Below are positions 7,830 to 16,425 of a stretch of DNA of 45,032 nucleotides, piece by piece; within the stretch, counting starts at the first letter, position 1, and every line of letters starts with the position of its first letter. The notes beneath the pieces are model-generated. The model ran no database searches. It had not been told where the DNA came from and worked only from the letters and a program-made list of their open reading frames with translations. Origin of the DNA: B46-G9 sp964548365 (GTDB lineage Bacteria; Desulfobacterota; DSM-4660; Desulfatiglandales; Desulfatiglandaceae); the NCBI GenBank assembly GCA_964548365.1, contig CAZJRD010000022.1, positions 1 to 45,032 on the forward strand, in the 5' to 3' direction. The position numbers were made by a program, and so were the translations under genes.

Positions 7830-8512
7830 TATTGCTCCAGTTTGGCCATCAGTTCCGCGGCGACCTCTTTTACCCCCGGCCTTCCATCCAGTTCAATGAC
7901 CTTTGGAACGTTATTGTTCTTAGCGGACAGGTCCTTATAAAAATTGATGGCCGCCACAGTGCCTGTTTCAGGGTCGTAATAGATGTTGTGACGCTGATCA
8001 ATGGCCGCCTCGTCCTGATCATCCGAGCGGGTTTTCAGTTCTCCCCCGCAAACCCGGCACGTGTCGCCGTCTGGTTTGATAGCGTCAATAAACACATTGT
8101 TGGGATGGTTGTTGTCATTGACACAGAGCCTGCGCCCCATGATCCTGTTTTTTGCGATCTGGCGGTCCAAAACGATCTCGATAACCACATCTACATTGAT
8201 TCCTTCAGCCTTCAAGGCCTTCTCCATCTCCTGGGCCTGCGTCAGGTTTCGGGGAAAGCCGTCCAGGAGCCACCCATTCTTGCAATCGTCTTCTTTCAGA
8301 CGGTCAAGGATCATGGGGATAGTGATGCTGTCAGGCACCAACTCGCCCCTGTCGATATAACCTTTGGCCTGTTTCCCCAGCTCGGTTCCGCCGGAGATAT
8401 TCTGCCTGAAAATCACCCCGGTTTCGATGTGGGGGATATGGTATTTTTCCTTCACAATAGCGCCCTGCGTTCCTTTTCCACTGCCGTTCGGTCCGAAAAA
8501 CAGTATGTTCAT
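7829..8512 (-). CDS. adk: adenylate kinase
   Basis: Converts ATP + AMP to 2 ADP in the cytoplasm. The 227-residue sequence has the P-loop GPNGSGKGT, the AMP-site region around IETGVIFRQNI, the GFPRNLTQAQ motif, and a long LID domain. The LID carries a zinc-knuckle-like set, Cys-Val-Asn-Asp then Cys-Arg-Val-Cys, so the second Cys of the usual four is Asp. It is slightly longer than typical long-form enzymes (about 215). Start ATG at 8512 has a strong RBS (GGAGGAGAAA). It overlaps the downstream carbonic-anhydrase-like gene by one base. Confidence 0.95.
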   Translation of the reverse strand: MNILFFGPNGSGKGTQGAIVKEKYHIPHIETGVIFRQNISGGTELGKQAKGYIDRGELVPDSITIPMILDRLKEDDCKNGWLLDGFPRNLTQAQEMEKALKAEGINVDVVIEIVLDRQIAKNRIMGRRLCVNDNNHPNNVFIDAIKPDGDTCRVCGGELKTRSDDQDEAAIDQRHNIYYDPETGTVAAINFYKDLSAKNNNVPKVIELDGRPGVKEVAAELMAKLEQ

Positions 8513-8537
8513 TTTCTCCTCCTTTTGCTTTGCTTTC

Positions 8538-8612
8538 TTGACAGGATCAACAGGATTGTCATGATGCTTTTCAATCAGGACAAATGATTTCTCACATCCT
8601 GTAATCGTGTCG
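8538..8612. repeat. ACAGGAT-word inverted intergenic repeat
   Basis: In the gap upstream of adk, GACAGGATCAACAGGATTG (near 8540) is followed about 50 bp later by the roughly inverted CACATCCTGTAATCGTG (near 8593). The repeated unit is ACAGGAT/ATCCTGT. It is the same style of short degenerate word repeat as in other gaps here. No gene is in this gap (8513-8704). Confidence 0.5.
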
Positions 8613-8704
8613 GTTCTTTCCTGCTGAAGTTTTATTTATTCTCCACCACATAACATCTAAGGTCATGCGAAGACTAATTCAATATCGCGGCTTATGTCAA
8701 GCGG

Positions 8705-9910
8705 TTATGCGGTGCCGAGGAAGGCGGGCATGAGGTCGTGTCCCTTTTTAAAAAAGAGGCCGCTTTGGCGGGCCGCCGATTCGGAGATAAAACCCTCTGC
8801 GGATCCCTCGTTCAGCTCGTCTTTTGTTGCCCATGCAAAGGTTGTAGGATCCGCAGTGTGGGTTTTCCTGGAAATGGGAGTCAAATGGTCGCTGGCAACC
8901 ATGACCCTGAAGTCATCAAATGATTGCAGGCCTTCAAGAATCGGGCCTACGATTTTGGAGTCAAAAACTTCAATGGCTTCAATTTTTTCGGCGATATCGC
9001 CGTGATGCCCTGCTTCATCGGGGGCCTCCACGTGGAGGAAGATGAAATCCAGTTTCCTGAGATGGTCAAGTGCTGCCTCTACTTTGCCTTTGAAATTTGA
9101 ATTGAGGTATCCGGTTGCTCCTTCCACCGCCAAGGCCTGCAGTCCCGCGTATACACCGATGCCCTTGAGCAAGTCAACCGCTGAAATAACGCCGCCCCTG
9201 AGCCCGAACTTCCGGGAGAATGAAGGGAGTTTCGGGGCCTTTCCCTGTCCCCACAACCAGATGGAATTAGCTTGTTCAAGGTCACGCTGTTTCCTGTTCA
9301 TGTTCACCGGATGTTTCTCCAGGAGCGGCCACGAAGAGCGGATCAAAGCCTGGATGGGGCCGGGGTTGTTTTCAAAAAGATAGGGAGCCATGTCCTGGTC
9401 AAGAACATCATGGGGCGGTATAGTTGGCACACGCTCCGGTCCCTTTTCCCACAGCAGGAGGTGGCGGTAAGCTACTCCAGGGTAGATAAGGATTCCCGGT
9501 CGCTCCAGGTCTTTTTTCAAATCAGCGACAATAGTATTTCCTTCCTGCGTGGTTAGTTCCCCTGCACTGTGGCTGACCATGATGATTTCTTTTCCGGAGG
9601 TCTGGGAAAGGGTTACCAGGTTCATCCGGAATGCAGTCTGATCAGCATTCAGGGAAACTCCCATGCTGGCGGCCTCAAGAGGCCCTCGCCCGGTGTGATA
9701 CGTCGCGGGGTCATAGCCGAGCAGGGCAAGGTTGGCCACATCACTGCCGGGTTCCATGCCGTCGGGTATGGTTTTCACCAGGCCGATACGGCAAGAGGCA
9801 ATCCGATCCATAGAGGGAGTATTTGCTACCTCCAGAGGCGTTTTTCCATCCAGTTCAGGAAGCGGGTAATCCGCCATACCGTCCCCGATGAGGACAATGT
9901 ATTTGGTCAT
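8705..9910 (-). CDS. apgM: cofactor-independent phosphoglycerate mutase, archaeal type
   Basis: Interconverts 3- and 2-phosphoglycerate in glycolysis and gluconeogenesis without 2,3-bisphosphoglycerate, using two metal ions. The 401-residue length and the opening GDGMADYPLPELDGKTPLEV, then NTPSMDRIA, are characteristic of the archaeal/ApgM branch of the alkaline phosphatase superfamily. Metal-ligand segments are visible in the C-terminal part: HVEAPDEAGHHGD and VASDHLTPI. ATG at 9910 follows GGCGAAAAA. It is 35 bp downstream of homoserine dehydrogenase on the same strand; an apgM-hom-aminotransferase order is plausible as one operon. Confidence 0.95.
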   Translation of the reverse strand: MTKYIVLIGDGMADYPLPELDGKTPLEVANTPSMDRIASCRIGLVKTIPDGMEPGSDVANLALLGYDPATYHTGRGPLEAASMGVSLNADQTAFRMNLVTLSQTSGKEIIMVSHSAGELTTQEGNTIVADLKKDLERPGILIYPGVAYRHLLLWEKGPERVPTIPPHDVLDQDMAPYLFENNPGPIQALIRSSWPLLEKHPVNMNRKQRDLEQANSIWLWGQGKAPKLPSFSRKFGLRGGVISAVDLLKGIGVYAGLQALAVEGATGYLNSNFKGKVEAALDHLRKLDFIFLHVEAPDEAGHHGDIAEKIEAIEVFDSKIVGPILEGLQSFDDFRVMVASDHLTPISRKTHTADPTTFAWATKDELNEGSAEGFISESAARQSGLFFKKGHDLMPAFLGTA

Positions 9911-9945
9911 TTTTTCGCCTTTAGCCTTCAGCTTCTACTTTCCAC

Positions 9946-11268
9946 CTATACATCGCCATTCGGAAATGCTTCTTCCACGCGGATAATAACCGTTTTGTCG
10001 GTTACGATGTCGAGTTCGTCTATGCGTGAGATGGCCCTGAAGACGTTGCGTTCAAGGGCTTCGTGCGTGATCATGACAACGGGCACGGCGCCGCTGGTTT
10101 TCCTTCCTTTCTGGATGACGGAGGAAACACTGATCTCGTTTTCTCCAAGAATGCCGGATATTTTCGAGAGCACCCCTGGTTGGTCAAGGGCTGAAAAACG
10201 GAAATAGTAGATGCTTCGCAGTTGGTCCATGGGGCGCACCGTAATGTGCCGGGAAGATTGTTCATCCTGCCCAATCCAGTGGCCCGGTCCCTTAACTCCC
10301 TGGAGGATTTTCCTGGCAATGTCCATGATGTCTGAAACCACTGCGCTGCCTGTGGGCCGTCTCCCTGCGCCCAGCCCATAAAAAAGATTGGGCCCCACAA
10401 AGTCGCCTTCCAGGTATATGGCATTGTAGGCTTCGTTCACATTTGCCAGGATGTGGTTTTTCGGGATCATAGCCGGGTGAACCCTTGCCTCGACCCAACC
10501 ATTTCCGAGTCTGGCAATTGCGAGGAGCTTGATGTGATACCCAAAATCTCCGGCCAATTGAATGTCTTCCGGACTGAGGGCCTCAATACCTTCTCGATAC
10601 AAGCTCTGGAAATCCATGGGAGCACCGATGGCCACGGAGAGGAGAATCGCCAGCTTATGGGCAGCGTCGGTACCGTTTACATCGAGCGTTGGTGGTTCCT
10701 CGGCAAAGCCGAGGCGTACGGCCTCCTCTACAGCCTTCTCATAGGCAAGGCCTTCCCTGGTCATCCTCGTCAGAATGTAATTTGAGGTTCCATTGAGGAT
10801 ACCGACCATGGCCTGAATATGGTTGGCCGCCAGACCTCCTTCCAGGGATCCGAGGATGGGAATACCCCCTCCGACGCTGGCCTCGAACTCCAGGTGAACG
10901 CCCTCTTTCCGTGCCGAGTCGTAGATGTCCCTGCCATATTCAGCCAGAAGAGCCTTGTTGGCTGTGACCACATGCTTGCCTTTTTCCATTGCCAGCAGCA
11001 TGAATTCACGCGCCTTGTCAAGACCTCCGACCAGTTCCACGATCACGTCAATGGTCGGGTCATCGATGACCTCCATTGCATCGGTGGTCAGGAGCTCCGG
11101 GTCAACGACAATTCCCCGATCAGAATCGATATCAAGATCGGCAATTTTCCTGATGACAACCGGGGCGCCCACCCGGGCGGCAATGATTTCCGCGTTTTTC
11201 AGCAGGAGTTCCACAGTGCCCGCGCCCACGGTACCGAAACCGATAATTCCCACGTTTATCTGAGCCAT
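9946..11268 (-). CDS. hom: homoserine dehydrogenase with ACT domain
   Basis: Reduces aspartate semialdehyde to homoserine for threonine and methionine synthesis. The 440-residue protein begins with the Rossmann NAD(P) motif (GIIGFGTVGAGTVELL), continues with the substrate-binding domain (EFEASVGGGIPI, GILNGTSNYIL, DVNGTDAAHKLAIL), and ends with an ACT regulatory domain from about residue 350 (FRFSALDQPGVLSKISGIL). The ACT domain implies feedback by an amino acid, normally threonine. GAGG lies upstream of ATG 11268. It lies between the aminotransferase and apgM on the minus strand. Confidence 0.97.
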   Translation of the reverse strand: MAQINVGIIGFGTVGAGTVELLLKNAEIIAARVGAPVVIRKIADLDIDSDRGIVVDPELLTTDAMEVIDDPTIDVIVELVGGLDKAREFMLLAMEKGKHVVTANKALLAEYGRDIYDSARKEGVHLEFEASVGGGIPILGSLEGGLAANHIQAMVGILNGTSNYILTRMTREGLAYEKAVEEAVRLGFAEEPPTLDVNGTDAAHKLAILLSVAIGAPMDFQSLYREGIEALSPEDIQLAGDFGYHIKLLAIARLGNGWVEARVHPAMIPKNHILANVNEAYNAIYLEGDFVGPNLFYGLGAGRRPTGSAVVSDIMDIARKILQGVKGPGHWIGQDEQSSRHITVRPMDQLRSIYYFRFSALDQPGVLSKISGILGENEISVSSVIQKGRKTSGAVPVVMITHEALERNVFRAISRIDELDIVTDKTVIIRVEEAFPNGDV

Positions 11269-11279
11269 ATTTCCCTCAA

Positions 11280-11328
11280 TTATTCCACACCTTGAAACCT
11301 TAAGCCTCTACGCCTTAAACCCTATGCC
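11280..11328. repeat. CCTTAAACC-word intergenic repeat
   Basis: The gap between hom and the aminotransferase consists of related words: ACACCTTGAAACCTTAAGCC, then TACGCCTTAAACCC and TATGCCTTAAA. A related string (GCCTTTAGCCTTCAGCTTC) fills the gap at about 9919-9938, and the reverse-sense AAGGCTGAAGACTGAAGG is at about 12598-12615. Function unknown. Confidence 0.45.
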
Positions 11329-12495
11329 TTAAAATATCTGCCTGATGCCCCTGATAGCCTGACGGATACGGTGCGGGTTTTCCACCAGGGCGAATCGGAC
11401 ACTGTCGTCACCGTATTGCCCGAACCCGATGCCAGGGGAGACTGCAACCTTGGCCTTTTCAATGAGCATCTTGGAGAACTCGAGAGAACCCATTTCCTTG
11501 AACGGTTCCGGGATTTTTGCCCAGACGAACATGGTCCCTTTGGGTTTCTGCACTTTCCATCCCACGCGCCGCAGGCCGTTTATAAGTACGTCGCGTCTCT
11601 CTTTGTAGATGTTTACTATCTCCTCTACACAATCATAAGGCCCGTTCAGCGCGATAATGGATGCGATCTGGATGGGTTGAAACACCCCGTAGTCCAGGTA
11701 GCTCTTGATTCTTCTCAGGGCCGCCACAATCTGCGGGTTTCCCACACAGAACCCCACACGCCAACCGGGCATGGAGTAACTCTTGGAGAGGCTGAAAAGC
11801 TCTACCCCGATGTCTTTAGCCCCCGGAATCTGCAGAAAGCTCGGTGGTTCATACCCGTCAAAGACCAGGTCGGCATAGGCAAAATCGTGGACCACCATGA
11901 TGTGATGTCCTGTGCAGAAGTCCACGAGTTTTTCAAAAAAAGCCCTGTCTACGACCGTGGTGGTGGGATTATGGGGAAAGGAGATAATCAACATACGCGG
12001 GCTGGGCCAGGTCTGTTTGGTGGCGGTGAGCAGGTCTTCAAAAAAATCTCTTTCGGGCCCGATGGGGATGCTCCGGAGGTCACCCCCGGCGATAATGACG
12101 GAATACGGGTGGATCGGATAGGTGGGATTGGGGGCGAATACCACGTCCCCGGGACTGATAGTTGCCAGAACCAGGTGAGACAATCCCTCCTTGGCTCCAA
12201 TGGTGACGATTGCCTCCTCATCCGGATCCAGAAAAACGTCAAATCTTCGCCTGTACCAATCGCAGATGGCATGTCGCAACTTGGTAATACCCATGGAAGC
12301 GGAATACCGGTGGTTTTGGCCTTTTTGAGCAGCCTCCACCAGCTTGTCCACAATATGTTTGGGCGTTGAAATGTCGGGATTTCCCATGCCCAGGTCGATT
12401 ATATCTTCCCCCCTTCTCCGGGCTTCCAACTTTATCTTGTTCACGGTGGAAAAGACATAGGGCGGCAGTCGATTCATTCTGGCGAATTCCTGCAT
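11329..12495 (-). CDS. alaC: class I/II PLP aminotransferase, AlaC-like
   Basis: A PLP-dependent aminotransferase of fold type I, closest by eye to alanine/glutamate-pyruvate transaminase AlaC and its diaminopimelate-aminotransferase-like relatives. The internal-aldimine Lys is in SLSKSYSMPGWRVGF, the phosphate/PLP region includes SFPHNPTTTVVD, and the Arg binding the substrate carboxylate is probably in VRFALVENPHRIRQA. Length 388 residues. A TTG two codons earlier is possible, but ATG at 12495 is placed well after GGGAGA. It precedes hom on the same strand, so amino-acid metabolism links the two. Exact substrate uncertain. Confidence 0.85.
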   Translation of the reverse strand: MQEFARMNRLPPYVFSTVNKIKLEARRRGEDIIDLGMGNPDISTPKHIVDKLVEAAQKGQNHRYSASMGITKLRHAICDWYRRRFDVFLDPDEEAIVTIGAKEGLSHLVLATISPGDVVFAPNPTYPIHPYSVIIAGGDLRSIPIGPERDFFEDLLTATKQTWPSPRMLIISFPHNPTTTVVDRAFFEKLVDFCTGHHIMVVHDFAYADLVFDGYEPPSFLQIPGAKDIGVELFSLSKSYSMPGWRVGFCVGNPQIVAALRRIKSYLDYGVFQPIQIASIIALNGPYDCVEEIVNIYKERRDVLINGLRRVGWKVQKPKGTMFVWAKIPEPFKEMGSLEFSKMLIEKAKVAVSPGIGFGQYGDDSVRFALVENPHRIRQAIRGIRQIF

Positions 12496-12626
12496 GTTCA
12501 ATATCTCCCTGCTTCACGTTGATGGATCTGAAAAGCTGTTATTTTTACATCACCGGCGCTAAAAAATCAAAAGATAAATGTATCTGCTCAGGTTTTAAGG
12601 CTGAAGACTGAAGGAAAAGAATCGGT

Positions 12627-14744
12627 CTAGACGTGCAGGGGAGTTTTCCATTCCGGTTCCAGCAGGTCCCGCAGGGGCCGGCTGGAAGGCTTGATCAAAC
12701 CGGGATCGTCCCGCACAATCTTTTCGGCCTCTTCCCGGGCAGCCATGAGGAGACTGGGATCTCTGATTGCGTCCATGAGATCGCGCTCACCGGTACCGGC
12801 CTGCTTCACCCCCATGGTTTCGCCCTGTCCCCGCATCTCGAGGTCTTTTTGAGCGATCTCAAACCCGTCGCTTGACCGGGTCAGGATTTCCAGCCGCTCT
12901 CTTGCTTTGTCAGTCATATTCGAGGACAGCATGAGAATGCAGACCCCCTGAATAGATCCCCGCCCGATCCTGCCGCGCAGCTGGTGGAGCTGTGCAAGGC
13001 CGAAACGTTCCGGCTGCTCAATGATCATCACGGTGGCGTTGGGGACGTGGACACCCACTTCAATAACCGTCGTGCTTACAAGAACATGGGTATGGCCATT
13101 TCGAAACTCGTCCATGATTTCATCTTTCGCAGGACCGGGAAGACGTCCATGCATCAATTCGACTCGAAACGCTGGTGACAAAGCGGTTCCCAGTTTTTCC
13201 GCCATTCCTCTAGCATTTTTCATGTCTTCCTCTTCCGCTGCATCAATGAGCGGAGAGATCACCAGTGCCTGCTGTCCGGCCTGGAGCCTCTTTTTGAGAA
13301 ACTGGTAGACGCTTGCTTTCCGGCTTCTCTCCACCAACCGGGTTACGACCGGTAGTCGGCCTGCTGGGATGTCCCTGATGGTGGAGATGTCCATGTCGCC
13401 ATAGAGGGTCATGGCGAGCGTTCTCGGTATGGGGGTGGCCGACATGGCCAGGAGATGGGGATGCCTCCCCTTGCGGTCCAGGAGTGCCCGTTGATTCACA
13501 CCGAAACGGTGTTGTTCGTCAATGATGGCCAGGCCCAGGTTAGAAAAGGTCAGGGACTCTTGGATGAGCGCCTGGGTGCCGATGGTCACATTTATCCTGC
13601 CCATCTCAATTTCCCGGTACATCTCTTCTTTTTCCGACGGCTGCAGGGCACCGGTGAGCAGGGAAGGCTTGAAGCCGGCCTCACGAGGAAAACCGCGAAA
13701 GAAGGCCAGGTGCTGCGCGGCGAGCACCTGAGTGGGAGCCATGAAGGCGACCTGTTTTTTATTTCTGGTCACAACATAAGCAGCAATGGCTGCAACAACG
13801 GTCTTTCCGCACCCCACGTCTCCCTGAATTAGTCGGCTCATGGGAAATCCCATCCTGAAGTCGCGCAGAATATCTCGCACCGCAATACGCTGTCCTGGCG
13901 TCAAGGAAAAAGGCAGGAGCTTCCCAAGCCGTCTTTCCAGATCCGAAGGAACCGTCAGGGGTGGTGTTGGTCTCTGTTTGCGGGCCGTTTTCCTGAACGT
14001 CAGGTTCAGCATGGTCTTGAAGGCAAAATCGAACCGAAGCCTTTGGTGCGCCGGCGTTTGCATGGTGTTCAGCCGCTGAACAGGGCTGTTAATAGACGGC
14101 AGGTGAATATTTTGAAGCGCACTCAACAGATCAGGGAGTGTTCGGCTTTCTCGAATGGAAGGAGGAAGGGGGTCCACAATGGAACCACCATATTCCCTGA
14201 GAGCCGTTGAAACCATTGCATTCACCGTGCGCCGGGGGATTCCCTCAACTGCCGGATAAACAGGGTCGATGCCGAGGTAATCTTTTTCGTGGCCGGGGGT
14301 GTAAGACATGATTTCGGGGTGAATCATCTGCCTCTGATGGCCCTTTTCCTGGATTCGGCCATAAGCGAGGAGTGAAGTCCCTTTTCCGGCAATACCCATG
14401 AGGTGGGCTTTTCGGTAGTGAAACCAGATGAGATTGAGCCGTCCGGAACCGTCTTCAATCACCACCCTGAAAAGACGCTTTCGGCTCTTGGAGAAGAAGT
14501 CTTCCCGGGCGTTCACAACAGTGCCGGACACCCACCCCTGTTCTCCATCCTTCGCATTGCCGATGGCAAGGGAACGGGTTCGGTCTTCATATCGTACCGG
14601 CGTAAAATAGAAGAGGTCCAGGATGGTCCTGAGCTCTCTCTTCGTGAGTAGATCGGCACGCTTGGGTCCAACTCCTTTGAGACAGGTCAGTGGCTGGCTT
14701 AATTCAGGGATTTTTTCAAGGTATTGCCATGGGCATGAAACCAT
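12627..14744 (-). CDS. recG: ATP-dependent DNA helicase RecG
   Basis: Branch-migrating helicase that remodels stalled replication forks and Holliday junctions. The 705 residues show the N-terminal wedge/OB domain (about 1-220), then superfamily 2 motor motifs: motif I GDVGCGKTVVA, motif II AIIDEQHRFG (DEQH box), motif III MSATPIPRTL, and motifs V-VI STTVIEVGVHVPNA and HQLRGRIGRG. The length is typical of RecG. It is divergent from purM, and the shared 150-bp spacer holds the purM promoter. Confidence 0.97.
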   Translation of the reverse strand: MVSCPWQYLEKIPELSQPLTCLKGVGPKRADLLTKRELRTILDLFYFTPVRYEDRTRSLAIGNAKDGEQGWVSGTVVNAREDFFSKSRKRLFRVVIEDGSGRLNLIWFHYRKAHLMGIAGKGTSLLAYGRIQEKGHQRQMIHPEIMSYTPGHEKDYLGIDPVYPAVEGIPRRTVNAMVSTALREYGGSIVDPLPPSIRESRTLPDLLSALQNIHLPSINSPVQRLNTMQTPAHQRLRFDFAFKTMLNLTFRKTARKQRPTPPLTVPSDLERRLGKLLPFSLTPGQRIAVRDILRDFRMGFPMSRLIQGDVGCGKTVVAAIAAYVVTRNKKQVAFMAPTQVLAAQHLAFFRGFPREAGFKPSLLTGALQPSEKEEMYREIEMGRINVTIGTQALIQESLTFSNLGLAIIDEQHRFGVNQRALLDRKGRHPHLLAMSATPIPRTLAMTLYGDMDISTIRDIPAGRLPVVTRLVERSRKASVYQFLKKRLQAGQQALVISPLIDAAEEEDMKNARGMAEKLGTALSPAFRVELMHGRLPGPAKDEIMDEFRNGHTHVLVSTTVIEVGVHVPNATVMIIEQPERFGLAQLHQLRGRIGRGSIQGVCILMLSSNMTDKARERLEILTRSSDGFEIAQKDLEMRGQGETMGVKQAGTGERDLMDAIRDPSLLMAAREEAEKIVRDDPGLIKPSSRPLRDLLEPEWKTPLHV

Positions 14745-14796
14745 ACAATCCCATTAGCAAACACCTCGTTTCCTGACAAGGGGAAAATGAAAGGAT

Positions 14797-14826
14797 TTGA
14801 CAATAGGGCTGGACAAAGACTAAAAT
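14797..14826 (+). promoter_or_regulatory. sigma-70-type promoter for purM
   Basis: TTGACA at 14797-14802 and TAAAAT at 14821-14826 with an 18-bp spacer match the housekeeping consensus. The predicted start is near 14833, about 65 nt upstream of the purM ATG. Confidence 0.65.
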
Positions 14827-14897
14827 AAACACCAGTAGTCGAGTGGCTTCGCTCAGACGGCTTGTAACTCTTCATCATTGCAGGAACCGGATAATTC

Positions 14898-15953
14898 ATG
14901 GAAAAGAAATCAGGACGCGACCAATACGCTGAAGCAGGGGTAGATATCGATGCGGGGAACCGATTTGTTGAACTGATCAAACCCATCGTCAGTAAAACAT
15001 TTAAATCCGGGGTAATAACCGATATCGGCGGTTTTGCGGGCATCCATTCCCTGAATATCCAAAACTCAAGGAATCCCGTGCTTGTGGCATCTACGGATGG
15101 GGTCGGGACCAAACTGAAGATTGCCTTCCTGATGGATAAACACGACACGATCGGCATTGATTTGGTTGCCATGTGTGTCAACGATATCATGGTCCAGGGT
15201 GCCACCCCGTTGTTTTTCCTGGATTACATTTCAATGGGAAAGCTGGATATGCAGGTAGCCAAGGAAATCGTGAAGGGGATCGCAGCCGGTTGTCTTGAGG
15301 CCGGGTGTTCACTTATTGGCGGGGAAACGGCCGAGATGCCGGGGTTTTACGCGGAAGGTGAATATGACGTGGCCGGCTTCGTGGTGGGGCTGGCGGAAAA
15401 TGAAGAGCTGCTTGATGGATCCGAGATAGCCGTGGGACATCAGCTCATCGGCATTGCATCAAGCGGTCTCCACAGCAACGGCTATTCCCTCGTGCGCAAG
15501 ATCTTTTTCGAAGGCCTGAACATGTCGGTGAAGGAACATGTGCCTGATTTTGGCCGTATCCTTGGAGAGGAACTTCTGGAGCCAACGCGCATTTACGCCA
15601 GAGCCATCAACAACCTGCGGCGGGATTTTCGCATTTATGGTATTTCCCACATCACCGGCGGCGGGCTCACAGAGAATCTGCCGCGCATCCTGCCCAGGTC
15701 CTGCAAGGTAATTATCGATCGTTCCACCTGGAACGTTCCGAATGTTTTTACTTTTCTCCAGAAGGCAGCGCAGATTTCTGACCGTGAAATGCTCCGCACC
15801 TTCAACAATGGCCTGGGGCTTGTCATCGTTGTCAGTGAAGAAGAAACCAGCGAGATTCTCCTTCGGCTTAAGGCCATGGGTGAAACGGCGTATCACATCG
15901 GGAGAGTCAAATCACGTGGAGAAGATGAAGGCTCGGTTCAGTTTCTCAATTAA
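14898..15953 (+). CDS. purM: phosphoribosylformylglycinamidine cyclo-ligase
   Basis: AIR synthetase, the fifth step of purine synthesis: ATP-dependent ring closure of FGAM to aminoimidazole ribotide. The 351-residue sequence carries STDGVGTKLKIA, the metal/ATP region GIDLVAMCVNDI, SLIGGETAEMPGFY and SSGLHSNGYSLVRK, all standard for PurM. A good sigma-70 promoter lies upstream and AGGA precedes ATG 14898. It appears to be transcribed alone; purN or other purine genes are not adjacent. Confidence 0.97.
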   Translation: MEKKSGRDQYAEAGVDIDAGNRFVELIKPIVSKTFKSGVITDIGGFAGIHSLNIQNSRNPVLVASTDGVGTKLKIAFLMDKHDTIGIDLVAMCVNDIMVQGATPLFFLDYISMGKLDMQVAKEIVKGIAAGCLEAGCSLIGGETAEMPGFYAEGEYDVAGFVVGLAENEELLDGSEIAVGHQLIGIASSGLHSNGYSLVRKIFFEGLNMSVKEHVPDFGRILGEELLEPTRIYARAINNLRRDFRIYGISHITGGGLTENLPRILPRSCKVIIDRSTWNVPNVFTFLQKAAQISDREMLRTFNNGLGLVIVVSEEETSEILLRLKAMGETAYHIGRVKSRGEDEGSVQFLN

Positions 15954-16425
15954 GATGCCTCTTCACGCGAAAACCTCCATTCCTGATCAGCATCTGTCTT
16001 CTGGGCGTACGATGTGGCATCTCCTTCCGTAACCGGGATTTCTCACCGATAATCTCCTGTGACGGCGGATAGCCCCATGACTATTGCGTTGCGCTTAAAA
16101 AATGACCTCGACGTACCGTGAAAGTATGCCTGCGCCCATTTTCCTGCACGCGCCTTATATTCACGGGACTCTCCACTGTCTCGTAACGAAGATCGGTGCG
16201 CAACCCGGGTTGGGCTCACCATCTTTCCATGTTTTGTCCCTCGTTGTTTTTCCAGGTGCTCTTTCCCTCCTATCCACCTTGTGACACAAAACTGGCATGG
16301 TGTGGCGTAATGTGCTATGAATTATGCCAAGCTGCGTTTCTTTCATACTGGGCAACGAAAAGGCTCGGAAGAGAACATTAACCCGGTTTTCTTTGGCAGT
16401 GCGTGCAAGTTGGAGCTCGAACGCA
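15954..16425. other. intergenic, no gene seen
   Basis: About 470 bp between purM and the permease. Small frames here do not look like protein. A 10-bp palindrome (AACCCGGGTT, about 16202) is present, but no convincing promoter, terminator or RNA structure was recognised. Confidence 0.5.

Noticed and set aside
7832..8587. 251-codon plus-strand frame
   Set aside because: Antisense to adenylate kinase.
11371..12369. 332-codon plus-strand frame
   Set aside because: Antisense to the AlaC-like aminotransferase, which has full PLP motifs.
16324..16425. Upstream extension of the permease by 34 residues
   Set aside because: The added residues are not like the family N-terminus, and a GGAG site supports the ATG at 16426.
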